Source: Auanema rhodensis
Lineage: Eukaryota > Nematoda > Chromadorea > Rhabditida > Rhabditidae
DNA: 64,000 nucleotides
Direction: 5' to 3'
NCBI GenBank assembly: GCA_964057225.1
Contig: OZ059900.1
Location: 4,412,501 to 4,476,500, forward strand
Below are positions 11,370 through 25,243 of the stretch, piece by piece. Positions within the stretch are counted from its first letter, which is position 1. The number at the start of each line of letters is the position of its first letter. Below the pieces are notes generated by a model that saw only the letters and a list, made by a program, of their open reading frames with translations, made no database searches and had not been told where the DNA came from. The position numbers were made by a program, and so were the translations under genes.

Positions 11370-12254
11370 CAAGCAATCAAAACAGTAAGTCAAATTAAAA
11401 CGAATTTAAACATCACGTTTACAGATTTGTTCGGATTCAGTCTCGCACATGACCCCATCAAGTTTGTTCCACAAACTAATGCAGGACGAGGCAACATTTG
11501 CCCAATTTGTTGAAAATATGATTTCAACATTAGTGGGCATTTAGTAAGTTTCTTTGTTATTTTCATAACAATACCCGTTTTTTTTAGACAAAGCATATGG
11601 CAACCGAATTTGCCAATGATAAAGTAGCTATAGCTACTATTATCAAGGAACTGGCGGAAAAAACAAAAGAATTAAAAGAGAATCAATCGTTTTTTTCAAA
11701 AGTCAGAATTTTTGAATCTGACAAACGGAATGAACAATAAAAAACTGAAAAAAATAGTTCATAAAATGGAGAAGTAAGTTCAAGAAAAGTCTTTTTTAAC
11801 AACTCAAAACATTTAGCGCTGGAATAATGTTCACGCCTCTTGATAAAACAACCGATTGTATCAATTTGAATCCTAGCTTTGATAGGAACGGTATACATGA
11901 CCCAAATGGTATAGCAGATTACTACAAAGTATGCGTTAAAGGAGGAAAAACGTTATTCGGACATGTCTCTTTGAAGTTCACCTCCTCAGCAGGTTTTCAT
12001 TTTATGCTTGTATTTAAACATTTCTATTTTTAAGAATCCAATGCTGTGAACAAACATAGGTTTGGAGGTCCCCTGATAAATCATAGTTACAAACACTATA
12101 ACGCTACTATGAAATTGATAGAATATAATAAAGGTTCGCAATAACATTACCAAAAGACAAACCTTAATATAATTCAGAAAAATATGCTATAATTGTGGCA
12201 GACAAGGATATTGAAGAAGGACAGGAAATTTTTTGGAAATCAAACATATATTAA
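11366..12254 (+). pseudogene. SET-domain (protein lysine methyltransferase-like) gene, copy A, broken
   Basis: Five tiny introns are visible (11385-11424, 11544-11587, 11774-11816, 11993-12034, 12134-12177). The first exons encode a zinc-knuckle-like CPIC followed by KYDFNISGHLTKH, interrupted by an in-frame TGA. A Lys/Glu-rich helix follows with a frameshift near 11740. The later exons encode a SET-domain core: DYYKVCVKGGKTLFGHV, then GPLINHSYKH (the NHS motif that contacts S-adenosylmethionine), then ADKDIEEGQEIFW (the D-I-x-x-G-x-E strand). The normal ending (WDY and post-SET cysteines) is missing. Instead the frame runs into the 185-bp satellite and stops at 12252. Family membership is read from motifs. 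The stop, the frameshift and the lost C-terminus make it a likely pseudogene. Confidence 0.65.
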
Positions 12255-15200
12255 TCATTTCCTTTTTCTCAATTAGAAAATATTTATCTCTTTTTGTTTC
12301 CATATGTACTTTTTCTTGTAACAATACGCGCTTTTGTTAGTTATTAACTATTATATTGAACAATGTTTCAACAAATTTTGAACAAATTTTATCGTTAAGT
12401 TTTTGAGAACATTCTCTTTCAATATCGAGCATATATCAATCATTTCCTTTTTCTCAATTAGAAAATATTTATCTCTTTTTGTTTCCATATGTACCTTTTT
12501 TTGTAAAAATACGCGCTTTTGTTATTTATGAACTATTTTATTGAACAATGTTTTAACAAATTTTGAACAAATTTTATCGTTAAGTTTTTGAGAACATTCT
12601 CTTTGAATGTCAAACATAGATCAATCATTTCCTTTTTCTCAATTAGAAAATATTTATCTCTTTTTGTTTCCATATGTACTTTTTCTTGTAACAATACGCG
12701 CTTCTGTTATTTATTAACTATTATATTGAACAATGTTTCCACAAATTTTGAACAAATTTTAACGTTAAGTTTTTGAGAACATTCTCTTTGAATGTCAAAC
12801 ATAGATCAATCATTTCCTTTTTCTCAATTAGAAAATATTTATCTCTTTCTGTTTCCATATGTACCTTTTTTGTAACAATACTCGCTTCTGTTATTTATTA
12901 ACTATAATATTGAACAATGTTTCAACAAATTTTGAACAAATTTTATCGTTAAGTTTTTGAGAACATTCTCTTTGAATGTCAAACATAGATCAATCATTTC
13001 CTTTTTCTCAATTAGAAAATATTTATCTCTTTTTGTTTCCATACGTACTTTTTCTTGTAACAATACGCGCTTTTGTTATTTTTTAACTATTATATTAAAC
13101 AATGTTTCAACAAATTTTGAACAAATTTTAACGTTAAGTTTTTGAGAACATTCTCTTTGAATGTCAAACATAGATCAATCATTTCCTTTTTCTCAATTAG
13201 AAAATATTTATCTCTTTCTGTTTCCATATGTACCTTTTTTGTAACAATACTCGCTTTTGTTATTTATTAACTATAATATTGAACAATGTTTCAACAAATT
13301 TTGAACAAATTTTATCGTTAAGTTTTTGAGAACATTCTCTTTGAATGTCAAACATAGATCAATCATTTCCTTTTTCTCAATTAGAAAATATTTATCTCTT
13401 TTTGTTTCCATATGTACTTTTTCTTGTAACAATACGCGCTTCTGTTATTTATTAACTATTATATTGAACAATGTTTCCACAAATTTTGAACAAATTTTAA
13501 CGTTAAGTTTTTGAGAACATTCTCTTTGAATGTCAAACATAGATCAATCATTTCCTTTTTCTCAATTAGAAAATATTTATCTCTTTTTGTTTCCATACGT
13601 ACTTTTTCTTGTAACAATACGCGCTTTTGTTAGTTATTAACTATTATATTGAACAATGTTTCAACAAATTTTGAACAAATTTTATCGTTAAGTTTTTGAG
13701 AACATTCTCTTTCAATATCGAGCATATATCAATCATTTCCTTTTTCTCAATTAGAAAATATTTATCTCTTTTTGTTTCCATACGTACTTTTTCTTGTAAC
13801 AATACGCGCTTTTGTTAGTTATTAACTATTATATTGAACAATGTTTCAACAAATTTTAACGTTAAGTTTTTGAGAACATTCTCTTTGAATGTCAAACATA
13901 GATCAATCATTTCCTTTTTCTCAATTAGAAAATATTTATCTCTTTTTGTTTCCATACGTACTTTTTCTTGTAACAATACGCGCTTTTGTTATTTTTTAAC
14001 TATTATATTGAACAATGTTTCAACAAATTTTGAACAAATTTTATTGTTAAGTTTTTGAGAACATTCTCTTTCAATATCGAGCATATATCAATCATTTCCT
14101 TTTTCTCAATTAGAAAATATTTATCTCTTTTTGTTTCCATACGTACTTTTTCTTGTAACAATACGCGCTTTTGTTATTTTTTAACTATTATATTGAACAA
14201 TGTTTCAACAAATTTTGAACAAATTTTATTGTTAAGTTTTTGAGAACATTCTCTTTCAATATCGAGCATATATCAATCATTTCCTTTTTCTCAATTAGAA
14301 AATATTTATCTCTTTTTGTTTCCATATGTACCTCTTTTTGTAACAATACGCGCTTCTGTTATTTATTAACTATTATATTGAACAATGTTTCCACAAATTT
14401 TGAACAAATTTTAACGTTAAGTTTTTGAGAACATTCTCTTTGAATGTCAAACATAGATCAATCATTTCATTTTTCTCAATTAGAAAATATTTATCTCTTT
14501 TTGTTTCCATATGTACCTCTTTTTGTAACAATACGCGCTTCTGTTATTTATTAACTATCATATTGAACAATGTTTCAACAAATTTTGAACAAATTTTATC
14601 GTTAAGTTTTTGAGAACATTCTCTTCCAATATCGAGCATATATTAATCATTTCCTTTTTCTCAATTAGAAAATATTTATCTCTTTTTGTTTCCATATGTA
14701 CTTTTTCTTGTAACAATACGCGCTTTTGTTAGTTATTAACTATTATATTGAACAATGTTTCAACAAATTTTGAACAAATTTTATCGTTAAGTTTTTGAGA
14801 ACATTCTCTTTCAATATCGAGCATATATCAATCATTTCCTTTTTCTCAATTAGAAAATATTTATCTCTTTTTGTTTCCATATGTACCTTTTTTTGTAAAA
14901 ATACGCGCTTTTGTTATTTATGAACTATTTTATTGAACAATGTTTTAACAAATTTTGAACAAATTTTATCGTTAAGTTTTTGAGAACATTCTCTTTGAAT
15001 GTCAAACATAGATCAATCATTTCCTTTTTCTCAATTAGAAAATATTTATCTCTTTTTGTTTCCATATGTACTTTTTCTTGTAACAATACGCGCTTCTGTT
15101 ATTTATTTACTATAATATTGAACAATGTTTCAACAAATTTTGAACAAATTTTATCGTTAAGTTTTTGAGAACATTCTCTTTGAATGTCAAACATAGATCA

Positions 15201-18200
15201 ATCATTTCCGTTTTCTCAATTAGAAAATATTTATCTCTTTTTGTTTCCATATGTTCCTTTTTTGTAACAATACGCGCTTCTGTTATTTATTAACTATTAT
15301 ATTGAACAATGTTTCAACAAATTTTGAACAAATTTTATCGTTAAGTTTTTGAGAACATTCTCTTTGAATGTCAAACATAGATCAATCATTTCATTTTTCT
15401 CAATTAGAAAATATTTATCTCTTTTTGTTTCCATATGTACCTCTTTTTGTAACAATACGCGCTTCTGTTATTTATTAACTATCATATTGAACAATGTTTC
15501 AACAAATTTTGAACAAATTTTATCGTTAAGTTTTTGAGAACATTCTCTTCCAATATCGAGCATATATCAATCATTTCCTTTTTCTCAATTAGAAAATATT
15601 TATCTCTTTTTGTTTCCATATGTACCTTTTTTTGTAACAATACTCGCTTCTGTTATTTATTAACTATCATATTGAACAATGTTTCAACAAATTTTGAACA
15701 AATTTTATCGTTAAGTTTTTGAGAACATTCTCTTCCAATATCGAGCATATATCAATCATTTCATTTTTCTCAATTAGAAAATATTTATCTCTTTTTGTTT
15801 CCATATGTACCTCTTTTTGTAACAATACGCGCTTCTGTTATTTATTAACTATCATATTGAACAATGTTTCAACAAATTTTGAACAAATTTTATCGTTAAG
15901 TTTTTGAGAACATTCTCTTCCAATATCGAGCATATATTAATCATTTCCTTTTTCTCAATTAGAAAATATTTATCTCTTTTTGTTTCCATATGTACCTTTT
16001 TTTGTAAAAATACGCGCTTTTGTTATTTATGAACTATTTTATTGAACAATGTTTTAACAAATTTTGAACAAATTTTATCGTTAAGTTTTTGAGAACATTC
16101 TCTTTGAATGTCAAACATAGATCAATCATTTCCTTTTTCTCAATTAGAAAATATTTATCTCTTTTTGTTTCCATATGTTCCTTTTTTGTAACAATACGCG
16201 CTTCTGTTATTTATTTACTATAATATTGAACAATGTTTCAACAAATTTTGAACAAATTTTATCGTTAAGTTTTTGAGAACATTCTCTTTGAATGTCAAAC
16301 ATAGATCAATCATTTCATTTTTCTCAATTAGAAAATATTTATCTCTTTTTGTTTCCATATGTACCTCTTTTTGTAACAATACGCGCTTCTGTTATTTATT
16401 AACTATCATATTGAACAATGTTTCAACAAATTTTGAACAAATTTTATCGTTAAGTTTTTGAGAACATTCTCTTCCAATATCGAGCATATATCAATCATTT
16501 CCTTTTTCTCAATTAGAAAATATTTATCTCTTTTTGTTTCCATATGTACCTTTTTTTGTAACAATACTCGCTTCTGTTATTTATTAACTATCATATTGAA
16601 CAATGTTTCAACAAATTTTGAACAAATTTTATCGTTAAGTTTTTGAGAACATTCTCTTCCAATATCGAGCATATATCAATCATTTCATTTTTCTCAATTA
16701 GAAAATATTTATCTCTTTTTGTTTCCATATGTACCTCTTTTTGTAACAATACGCGCTTCTGTTATTTATTAACTATCATATTGAACAATGTTTCAACAAA
16801 TTTTGAACAAATTTTATCGTTAAGTTTTTGAGAACATTCTCTTCCAATATCGAGCATATATTAATCATTTCCTTTTTCTCAATTAGAAAATATTTATCTC
16901 TTTTTGTTTCCATATGTACTTTTTCTTGTAACAATACGCGCTTTTGTTAGTTATTAACTATTATATTGAACAATGTTTCAACAAATTTTGAACAAATTTT
17001 ATCGTTAAGTTTTTGAGAACATTCTCTTTCAATATCGAGCATATATCAATCATTTCCTTTTTCTCAATTAGAAAATATTTATCTCTTTTTGTTTCCATAT
17101 GTACCGTTTTTTGTAACAATACTCGCTTCTGTTATTTATTAACTATCATATTGAACAATGTTTCAACAAATTTTGAACAAATTTTATCGTTAAGTTTTTG
17201 AGAACATTCTCTTCCAATATCGAGCATATATCAATCATTTCCTTTTTCTCAATTAGAAAATATTTATCTCTTTTTGTTTCCATATGTACCTTTTTTTGTA
17301 ACAATACTCGCTTCTGTTATTTATTAACTATAATATTGAACAATGTTTCAACAAATTTTGAACAAATTTTATCGTTAAGTTTTTGAGAACATTCTCTTTG
17401 AATGTCAAACGTAGATCAATCATTTCCTTTTTCTCAATTAGAAAATATTTATCTCTTTTTGTTTCCATATGTACTTTTTCTTGTAACAATACGCGCTTCT
17501 GTTATTTATTAACTATTTTATTGAACAATGTTTTAACAAATTTTGAACAAATTTTATCGTTAAGTTTTTGAGAGCATTCTCTTTCAATATCGAGCATATA
17601 TCAATCATTTCCTTTTTCTCAATTAGAAAATATTTATCTCTTTCTGTTTCCATATGTACCTTTTTTGTAACAATACTCGCTTCTGTTAGTTATTAACTAT
17701 TATATTGAACAATGTTTCAACAAATTTTGAACAAATTTTATCGTTAAGTTTTTGAGAACATTCTCTTTCAATATCGAGCATATATCAATCATTTCATTTT
17801 TCTCAATTAGAAAATATTTATCTCTTTTTGTTTCCATATGTACCTCTTTTTGTAACAATACGCGCTTCTGTTATTTATTAACTATCATATTGAACAATGT
17901 TTCAACAAATTTTGAACAAATTTTATCGTTAAGTTTTTGAGAACATTCTCTTCCAATATCGAGCATATATCAATCATTTCCGTTTTCTCAATTAGAAAAT
18001 ATTTATCTCTTTTTGTTTCCATATGTTCCTTTTTTGTAACAATACGCGCTTCTGTTATTTATTTACTATAATATTGAACAATGTTTCAACAAATTTTGAA
18101 CAAATTTTATCGTTAAGTTTTTGAGAACATTCTCTTTGAATGTCAAACATAGATCAATCATTTCATTTTTCTCAATTAGAAAATATTTATCTCTTTTTGT

Positions 18201-21200
18201 TTCCATATGTACCTTTTTTTGTAACAATACTCGCTTCTGTTATTTATTAACTATCATATTGAACAATGTTTCAACAAATTTTGAACAAATTTTATCGTTA
18301 AGTTTTTGAGAACATTCTCTTCCAATATCGAGCATATATCAATCATTTCATTTTTCTCAATTAGAAAATATTTATCTCTTTTTGTTTCCATATGTACCTC
18401 TTTTTGTAACAATACGCGCTTCTGTTATTTATTAACTATCATATTGAACAATGTTTCAACAAATTTTGAACAAATTTTATCGTTAAGTTTTTGAGAACAT
18501 TCTCTTCCAATATCGAGCATATATTAATCATTTCCTTTTTCTCAATTAGAAAATATTTATCTCTTTTTGTTTCCATATGTACTTTTTCTTGTAACAATAC
18601 GCGCTTTTGTTAGTTATTAACTATTATATTGAACAATGTTTCAACAAATTTTGAACAAATTTTATCGTTAAGTTTTTGAGAACATTCTCTTTCAATATCG
18701 AGCATATATCAATCATTTCCTTTTTCTCAATTAGAAAATATTTATCTCTTTTTGTTTCCATATGTACCTTTTTTTGTAACAATACTCGCTTCTGTTATTT
18801 ATTAACTATCATATTGAACAATGTTTCAACAAATTTTGAACAAATTTTATCGTTAAGTTTTTGAGAACATTCTCTTCCAATATCGAGCATATATCAATCA
18901 TTTCCTTTTTCTCAATTAGAAAATATTTATCTCTTTTTGTTTCCATATGTACCTTTTTTTGTAACAATACTCGCTTCTGTTATTTATTAACTATAATATT
19001 GAACAATGTTTCAACAAATTTTGAACAAATTTTATCGTTAAGTTTTTGAGAACATTCTCTTCCAATATCGAGCATATATCAATCATTTCATTTTTCTCAA
19101 TTAGAAAATATTTATCTCTTTTTGTTTCCATATGTACCTCTTTTTGTAACAATACGCGCTTCTGTTATTTATTAACTATCATATTGAACAATGTTTCAAC
19201 AAATTTTGAACAAATTTTATCGTTAAGTTTTTGAGAACATTCTCTTCCAATATCGAGCATATATTAATCATTTCCTTTTTCTCAATTAGAAAATATTTAT
19301 CTCTTTTTGTTTCCATATGTACTTTTTCTTGTAACAATACGCGCTTTTGTTAGTTATTAACTATTATATTGAACAATGTTTCAACAAATTTTGAACAAAT
19401 TTTATCGTTAAGTTTTTGAGAACATTCTCTTTCAATATCGAGCATATATCAATCATTTCCGTTTTCTCAATTAGAAAATATTTATCTCTTTTTGTTTCCA
19501 TATGTTCCTTTTTTGTAACAATACGCGCTTCTGTTATTTATTTACTATAATATTGAACAATGTTTCAACAAATTTTGAACAAATTTTATCGTTAAGTTTT
19601 TGAGAACATTCTCTTTGAATGTCAAACATAGATCAATCATTTCATTTTTCTCAATTAGAAAATATTTATCTCTTTTTGTTTCCATATGTACCTTTTTTTG
19701 TAACAATACTCGCTTCTGTTATTTATTAACTATCATATTGAACAATGTTTCAACAAATTTTGAACAAATTTTATCGTTAAGTTTTTGAGAACATTCTCTT
19801 CCAATATCGAGCATATATCAATCATTTCATTTTTCTCAATTAGAAAATATTTATCTCTTTTTGTTTCCATATGTACCTCTTTTTGTAACAATACGCGCTT
19901 CTGTTATTTATTAACTATCATATTGAACAATGTTTCAACAAATTTTGAACAAATTTTATCGTTAAGTTTTTGAGAACATTCTCTTCCAATATCGAGCATA
20001 TATTAATCATTTCCTTTTTCTCAATTAGAAAATATTTATCTCTTTTTGTTTCCATATGTACTTTTTCTTGTAACAATACGCGCTTTTGTTAGTTATTAAC
20101 TATTATATTGAACAATGTTTCAACAAATTTTGAACAAATTTTATCGTTAAGTTTTTGAGAACATTCTCTTTCAATATCGAGCATATATCAATCATTTCCT
20201 TTTTCTCAATTAGAAAATATTTATCTCTTTTTGTTTCCATATGTACCTTTTTTTGTAACAATACTCGCTTCTGTTATTTATTAACTATCATATTGAACAA
20301 TGTTTCAACAAATTTTGAACAAATTTTATCGTTAAGTTTTTGAGAACATTCTCTTCCAATATCGAGCATATATCAATCATTTCCTTTTTCTCAATTAGAA
20401 AATATTTATCTCTTTTTGTTTCCATATGTACCTTTTTTTGTAACAATACTCGCTTCTGTTATTTATTAACTATAATATTGAACAATGTTTCAACAAATTT
20501 TGAACAAATTTTATCGTTAAGTTTTTGAGAACATTCTCTTTGAATGTCAAACGTAGATCAATCATTTCCTTTTTCTCAATTAGAAAATATTTATCTCTTT
20601 TTGTTTCCATATGTACTTTTTCTTGTAACAATACGCGCTTCTGTTATTTATTAACTATTTTATTGAACAATGTTTTAACAAATTTTGAACAAATTTTATC
20701 GTTAAGTTTTTGAGAGCATTCTCTTTCAATATCGAGCATATATCAATCATTTCCTTTTTCTCAATTAGAAAATATTTATCTCTTTCTGTTTCCATATGTA
20801 CCTTTTTTGTAACAATACTCGCTTCTGTTAGTTATTAACTATTATATTGAACAATGTTTCAACAAATTTTGAACAAATTTTATCGTTAAGTTTTTGAGAA
20901 CATTCTCTTTCAATATCGAGCATATATCAATCATTTCATTTTTCTCAATTAGAAAATATTTATCTCTTTTTGTTTCCATATGTACCTCTTTTTGTAACAA
21001 TACGCGCTTCTGTTATTTATTAACTATCATATTGAACAATGTTTCAACAAATTTTGAACAAATTTTATCGTTAAGTTTTTGAGAACATTCTCTTCCAATA
21101 TCGAGCATATATCAATCATTTCCTTTTTCTCAATTAGAAAATATTTATCTCTTTTTGTTTCCATATGTACCTTTTTTTGTAACAATACTCGCTTCTGTTA

Positions 21201-23461
21201 TTTATTAACTATCATATTGAACAATGTTTCAACAAATTTTGAACAAATTTTATCGTTAAGTTTTTGAGAACATTCTCTTCCAATATCGAGCATATATCAA
21301 TCATTTCATTTTTCTCAATTAGAAAATATTTATCTCTTTTTGTTTCCATATGTACCTCTTTTTGTAACAATACGCGCTTCTGTTATTTATTAACTATCAT
21401 ATTGAACAATGTTTCAACAAATTTTGAACAAATTTTATCGTTAAGTTTTTGAGAACATTCTCTTCCAATATCGAGCATATATTAATCATTTCCTTTTTCT
21501 CAATTAGAAAATATTTATCTCTTTTTGTTTCCATATGTACCTTTTTTTGTAAAAATACGCGCTTTTGTTATTTATGAACTATTTTATTGAACAATGTTTT
21601 AACAAATTTTGAACAAATTTTATCGTTAAGTTTTTGAGAACATTCTCTTTGAATGTCAAACATAGATCAATCATTTCCTTTTTCTCAATTAGAAAATATT
21701 TATCTCTTTTTGTTTCCATATGTACTTTTTCTTGTAACAATACGCGCTTCTGTTATTTATTTACTATAATATTGAACAATGTTTCAACAAATTTTGAACA
21801 AATTTTATCGTTAAGTTTTTGAGAACATTCTCTTTGAATGTCAAACATAGATCAATCATTTCCGTTTTCTCAATTAGAAAATATTTATCTCTTTTTGTTT
21901 CCATATGTTCCTTTTTTGTAACAATACGCGCTTCTGTTATTTATTAACTATTATATTGAACAATGTTTCAACAAATTTTGAACAAATTTTATTGTTAAGT
22001 TTTTGAGAACATTCTCTTTCAATATCGAGCAGATATCAATCATTTCCGTTTTCTCAATTAGAAAATATTTATCTCTTTTTGTTTCCATATGTTCCTTTTT
22101 TGTAACAATACGCGCTTCTGTTATTTATTTACTATAATATTGAACAATGTTTCAACAAATTTTGAACAAATTTTATCGTTAAGTTTTTGAGAACATTCTC
22201 TTTGAATGTCAAACATAGATCAATCATTTCATTTTTCTCAATTAGAAAATATTTATCTCTTTTTGTTTCCATATGTACCTCTTTTTGTAACAATACGCGC
22301 TTCTGTTATTTATTAACTATCATATTGAACAATGTTTCAACAAATTTTGAACAAATTTTATCGTTAAGTTTTTGAGAACATTCTCTTCCAATATCGAGCA
22401 TATATCAATCATTTCCTTTTTCTCAATTAGAAAATATTTATCTCTTTTTGTTTCCATATGTACCTTTTTTTGTAACAATACTCGCTTCTGTTATTTATTA
22501 ACTATCATATTGAACAATGTTTCAACAAATTTTGAACAAATTTTATCGTTAAGTTTTTGAGAACATTCTCTTCCAATATCGAGCATATATCAATCATTTC
22601 ATTTTTCTCAATTAGAAAATATTTATCTCTTTTTGTTTCCATATGTACCTCTTTTTGTAACAATACGCGCTTCTGTTATTTATTAACTATCATATTGAAC
22701 AATGTTTCAACAAATTTTGAACAAATTTTATCGTTAAGTTTTTGAGAACATTCTCTTCCAATATCGAGCATATATTAATCATTTCCTTTTTCTCAATTAG
22801 AAAATATTTATCTCTTTTTGTTTCCATATGTACTTTTTCTTGTAACAATACGCGCTTTTGTTAGTTATTAACTATTATATTGAACAATGTTTCAACAAAT
22901 TTTGAACAAATTTTATCGTTAAGTTTTTGAGAACATTCTCTTTCAATATCGAGCATATATCAATCATTTCCTTTTTCTCAATTAGAAAATATTTATCTCT
23001 TTCTGTTTCCATATGTACCTTTTTTGTAACAATACTCGCTTCTGTTATTTATTAACTATAATATTGAACAATGTTTCAACAAATTTTGAACAAATTTTAT
23101 TGTTAAGTTTTTGAGAACATTCTCTTTCAATATCGAGCATATATCAATCATTTCCTTTTTCTCAATTAGAAAATATTTATCTCTTTTTGTTTCCATATGT
23201 TCCTTTTTTGTAACAATACGCGCTTCTGTTAATTATTAACTATTATATTGAACAATGTTTCAACAAATTTTGAACAAATTTTATCGTTAAGTTTTTGAGA
23301 ACATTCTCTTTGAATGTCAAACATAGATCAATCATTTCCTTTTTCTCAATTAGAAAATATTTATCTCTTTTTGTTTCCATATGTACTTTTTCTTGTAACA
23401 ATACGCGCTTTTGTTATTTATTAACTACTATATTGAACAATGTTTCAACGAATTTTGAACT
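12238..23461. repeat. 185-bp satellite array (~61 monomers)
   Basis: The AT-rich tandem monomers have a 184-185 bp period, for example TTGAGAACATTCTCTT starts at 14055, 14240 and 14425. Landmark variants recur 1479 bp apart (18121/19600, 18306/19785, 18676/20155), which is 8 monomers. They also recur 3142 bp apart (17383/20525, 17752/20894), which is 17 monomers. This shows nested higher-order duplication. Most monomers hold a 62-codon open frame that starts with TTG, not ATG, and shifts frame every repeat; it is not treated as a gene. The left edge fuses into the last SET exon and the right edge into another gene's exon. Confidence 0.95.
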
Positions 23462-24003
23462 GAGAAAAGCTTTGATTTTATTGGAAGCGCTTGGAATACC
23501 GTTTATTGTTGCTGTTACAGCAGACATATTCAGTACTGTTCCTAATATATCACGCTGAAATTATAAATTGATTTTTTTAGCTACAAAGCCTGTAAAAAGT
23601 CACTGGAAACATCTGTATATATCAGGTCATGGCCTAATTGGACATAGCAGCATATGTGCAGTTTGTTTAATTTATTCAGAACTAGGAAAATCATGGCACA
23701 GTCTGGTATTGAAATATTTTAATATCAATTATGATACTATTTTTAGGTAAAACTATACGCACCAGAAGGACTTACTGCTACCTATGCGTATACGATATCT
23801 AGTTTGACTCATCGCACAAACATATTGTATAGAGACTTAGAAACCCATCTGCTGCACCATAACAATAGGACATAATTGAAAAATTAGAAAAAGAAGAGAA
23901 AAATATGTTTTATAATAACTTAGTTAAGTTATCTTGTTTTAATGAACTTTGTGCTGCAGAAGGTATTCATTTAAAATTTTCAACCAATTCACAAAAAATT
24001 TAA
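23462..24003 (+). pseudogene. Unrecognised spliced gene, 5' end lost in satellite
   Basis: Three exons join cleanly in frame. 23462-23532 encodes a hydrophobic LLEALGIPFIVAVTADIF stretch. After a 48-nt intron (23533-23580), 23581-23705 encodes HWKHLYISGHGLIGHSS and CAVCLIYSELGKSW. After a 41-nt intron (23706-23746), 23747-23875 encodes KLYAPEGLTATYAYTISSL and a TAA. One frame over, a Lys/Glu-rich sequence stays open from about 23873 to TAA 24001-24003, so a one-base frameshift near 23870 probably split the C-terminus. The 5' end is replaced by the 185-bp satellite. I cannot name the family. The next ATG lies 3 nt downstream. Confidence 0.5.
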
Positions 24004-24006
24004 GAT

Positions 24007-25148
24007 ATGAACACTGATGAGACAAACAATCAACTAGGTGGTGACAAAGAAAATGATGACAGTTTCGTAGAAGAAACATCGTTAACTGTGAATACTGCAA
24101 CAGAATCAGTTCATACCAGCCCGGGTTCAAATCAGGACAAAATGTCACCTCCACCGCCCCTAAAAAAAAAAGAACGAACGTTATATATTTTGATAAAGAA
24201 GAATTTCAAAACAAAATAAAGGTTTAATGAAATAAGTAATTAGTTAATAATAAATTTTAGATCTTGGCCACAACATTTGATACGGAATTCCATCTTTGTA
24301 ATCCACCAAAAATTCGAAAACTTTTGAAAAAAGCTGCAGAGTTTCCGCACTCTAATGAAGAAACTGCTTTGATGCAAGATGTGAACGTGTATTGGCCAGC
24401 CGTCGATATAATAAGTACAATAGATAGAGCACAAATGACTGTTCTTGCTGGAAAAGGTGATTTTATTTGATGTTATCAGATACATAAATAAGTTTTTTAG
24501 GATTGAAAGCTAAGACTAAAATAAACACGAATATGTTCTTGTTCTTGTTCTTATTATGGAAAGCAGATGCAATACAAAAACTGTAAAAACCGTGAAAAAA
24601 GTTTCTCCAATTCACAATTGAATAACTCTGATGATTACCGACTTGATCATGACGGAAGGAAAAAAACTGTTTTTGGCGATATTTCTGGAAATTGTAAAAT
24701 TGAGAGAGGTTGGTTAAAACTATATGTTTGATTTAATTTCTTTGTTCCTTAAGACTGCGGATTTGATTATTTTCCTGGCATTTACGCCAATCATTCACCA
24801 GTTCATGCAAATGCCAGAATTGTGGCTATCACTACGCCAAGTAACTTATGGAACAAAAACGGTAATTATACGGATTGGTTTTAGTTAACAGTGTGTTATT
24901 TATAGATCCCTATAGTATGATATGTATTCTCAAAGCGATGAGAGACATTTTTGTAGATGAAGAAATTTTATGGGATTATTCCGAAGGAAGAGAAACAACA
25001 GACTCTTTCAACTGCTATAACTTATGCTGCTGCGTAGCATGTATGGGTAAGTAAAAAATAAACAAGTAAAAAATAAATCTTGTTTTGCAGGAAGATGTCA
25101 TTCCAGTGAATGTAAAGGCATAATTTTCCATGGCAAAACAAAATCTGT
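24007..25148 (+). pseudogene. SET-domain (protein lysine methyltransferase-like) gene, copy B, truncated
   Basis: Exons are 24007-24221, 24261-24456, 24501-24718, 24754-24861, 24906-25046 and 25091-25148, separated by 35-45 nt introns. An acidic, disordered-looking N-terminus is followed by an A10 run (24162-24171) where a one-base shift is needed to continue into VIYFDKEEFQNKI. A SET opening (GKGLKAKTKI) comes next, then a TTCTTG microsatellite with another frame break. After that come DYRLDHDGR, GIYANHSPVHANA (NHS motif), RDIFVDEEILWDYS and a Cys-rich post-SET region (CVACMGRCHSSEC). The key N-H-S and W-D-Y residues are present. The 3' end is cut off by an 18S fragment starting at 25149. 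It is clearer than copy A but also broken. Confidence 0.72.
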
Positions 25149-25243
25149 CTGTCAGCGCTGTATGCTCAAGTAAAAGATTAAGCCATGCATGTATAAAGTT
25201 CATCACTTTTGAGAAACTGCGATAGGCTCACAGCTCAGAGACC
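25149..25243 (+). pseudogene. 18S rRNA 5'-end fragment joined to a SET exon
   Basis: It begins CTGTCAGCGCTGTATGCTC and runs to CTCAGAGACC, lacking the first ~12 nt of the 18S start. The junction with the SET exon shares the bases CTGT, consistent with microhomology joining. Confidence 0.85.

Noticed and set aside
11390-11898. Minus-strand ORFs opposite SET copy A
   Set aside because: They cover exon-intron boundaries of the plus-strand gene, where splice sites and SET motifs give a better explanation.
12588-22745. About 40 repeated 62-codon open frames in the 185-bp array as a tandem gene family
   Set aside because: They start with TTG rather than ATG, the 185-bp period changes frame each unit, the product is low-complexity, and variation is not biased to silent positions. 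They are a by-product of the satellite.
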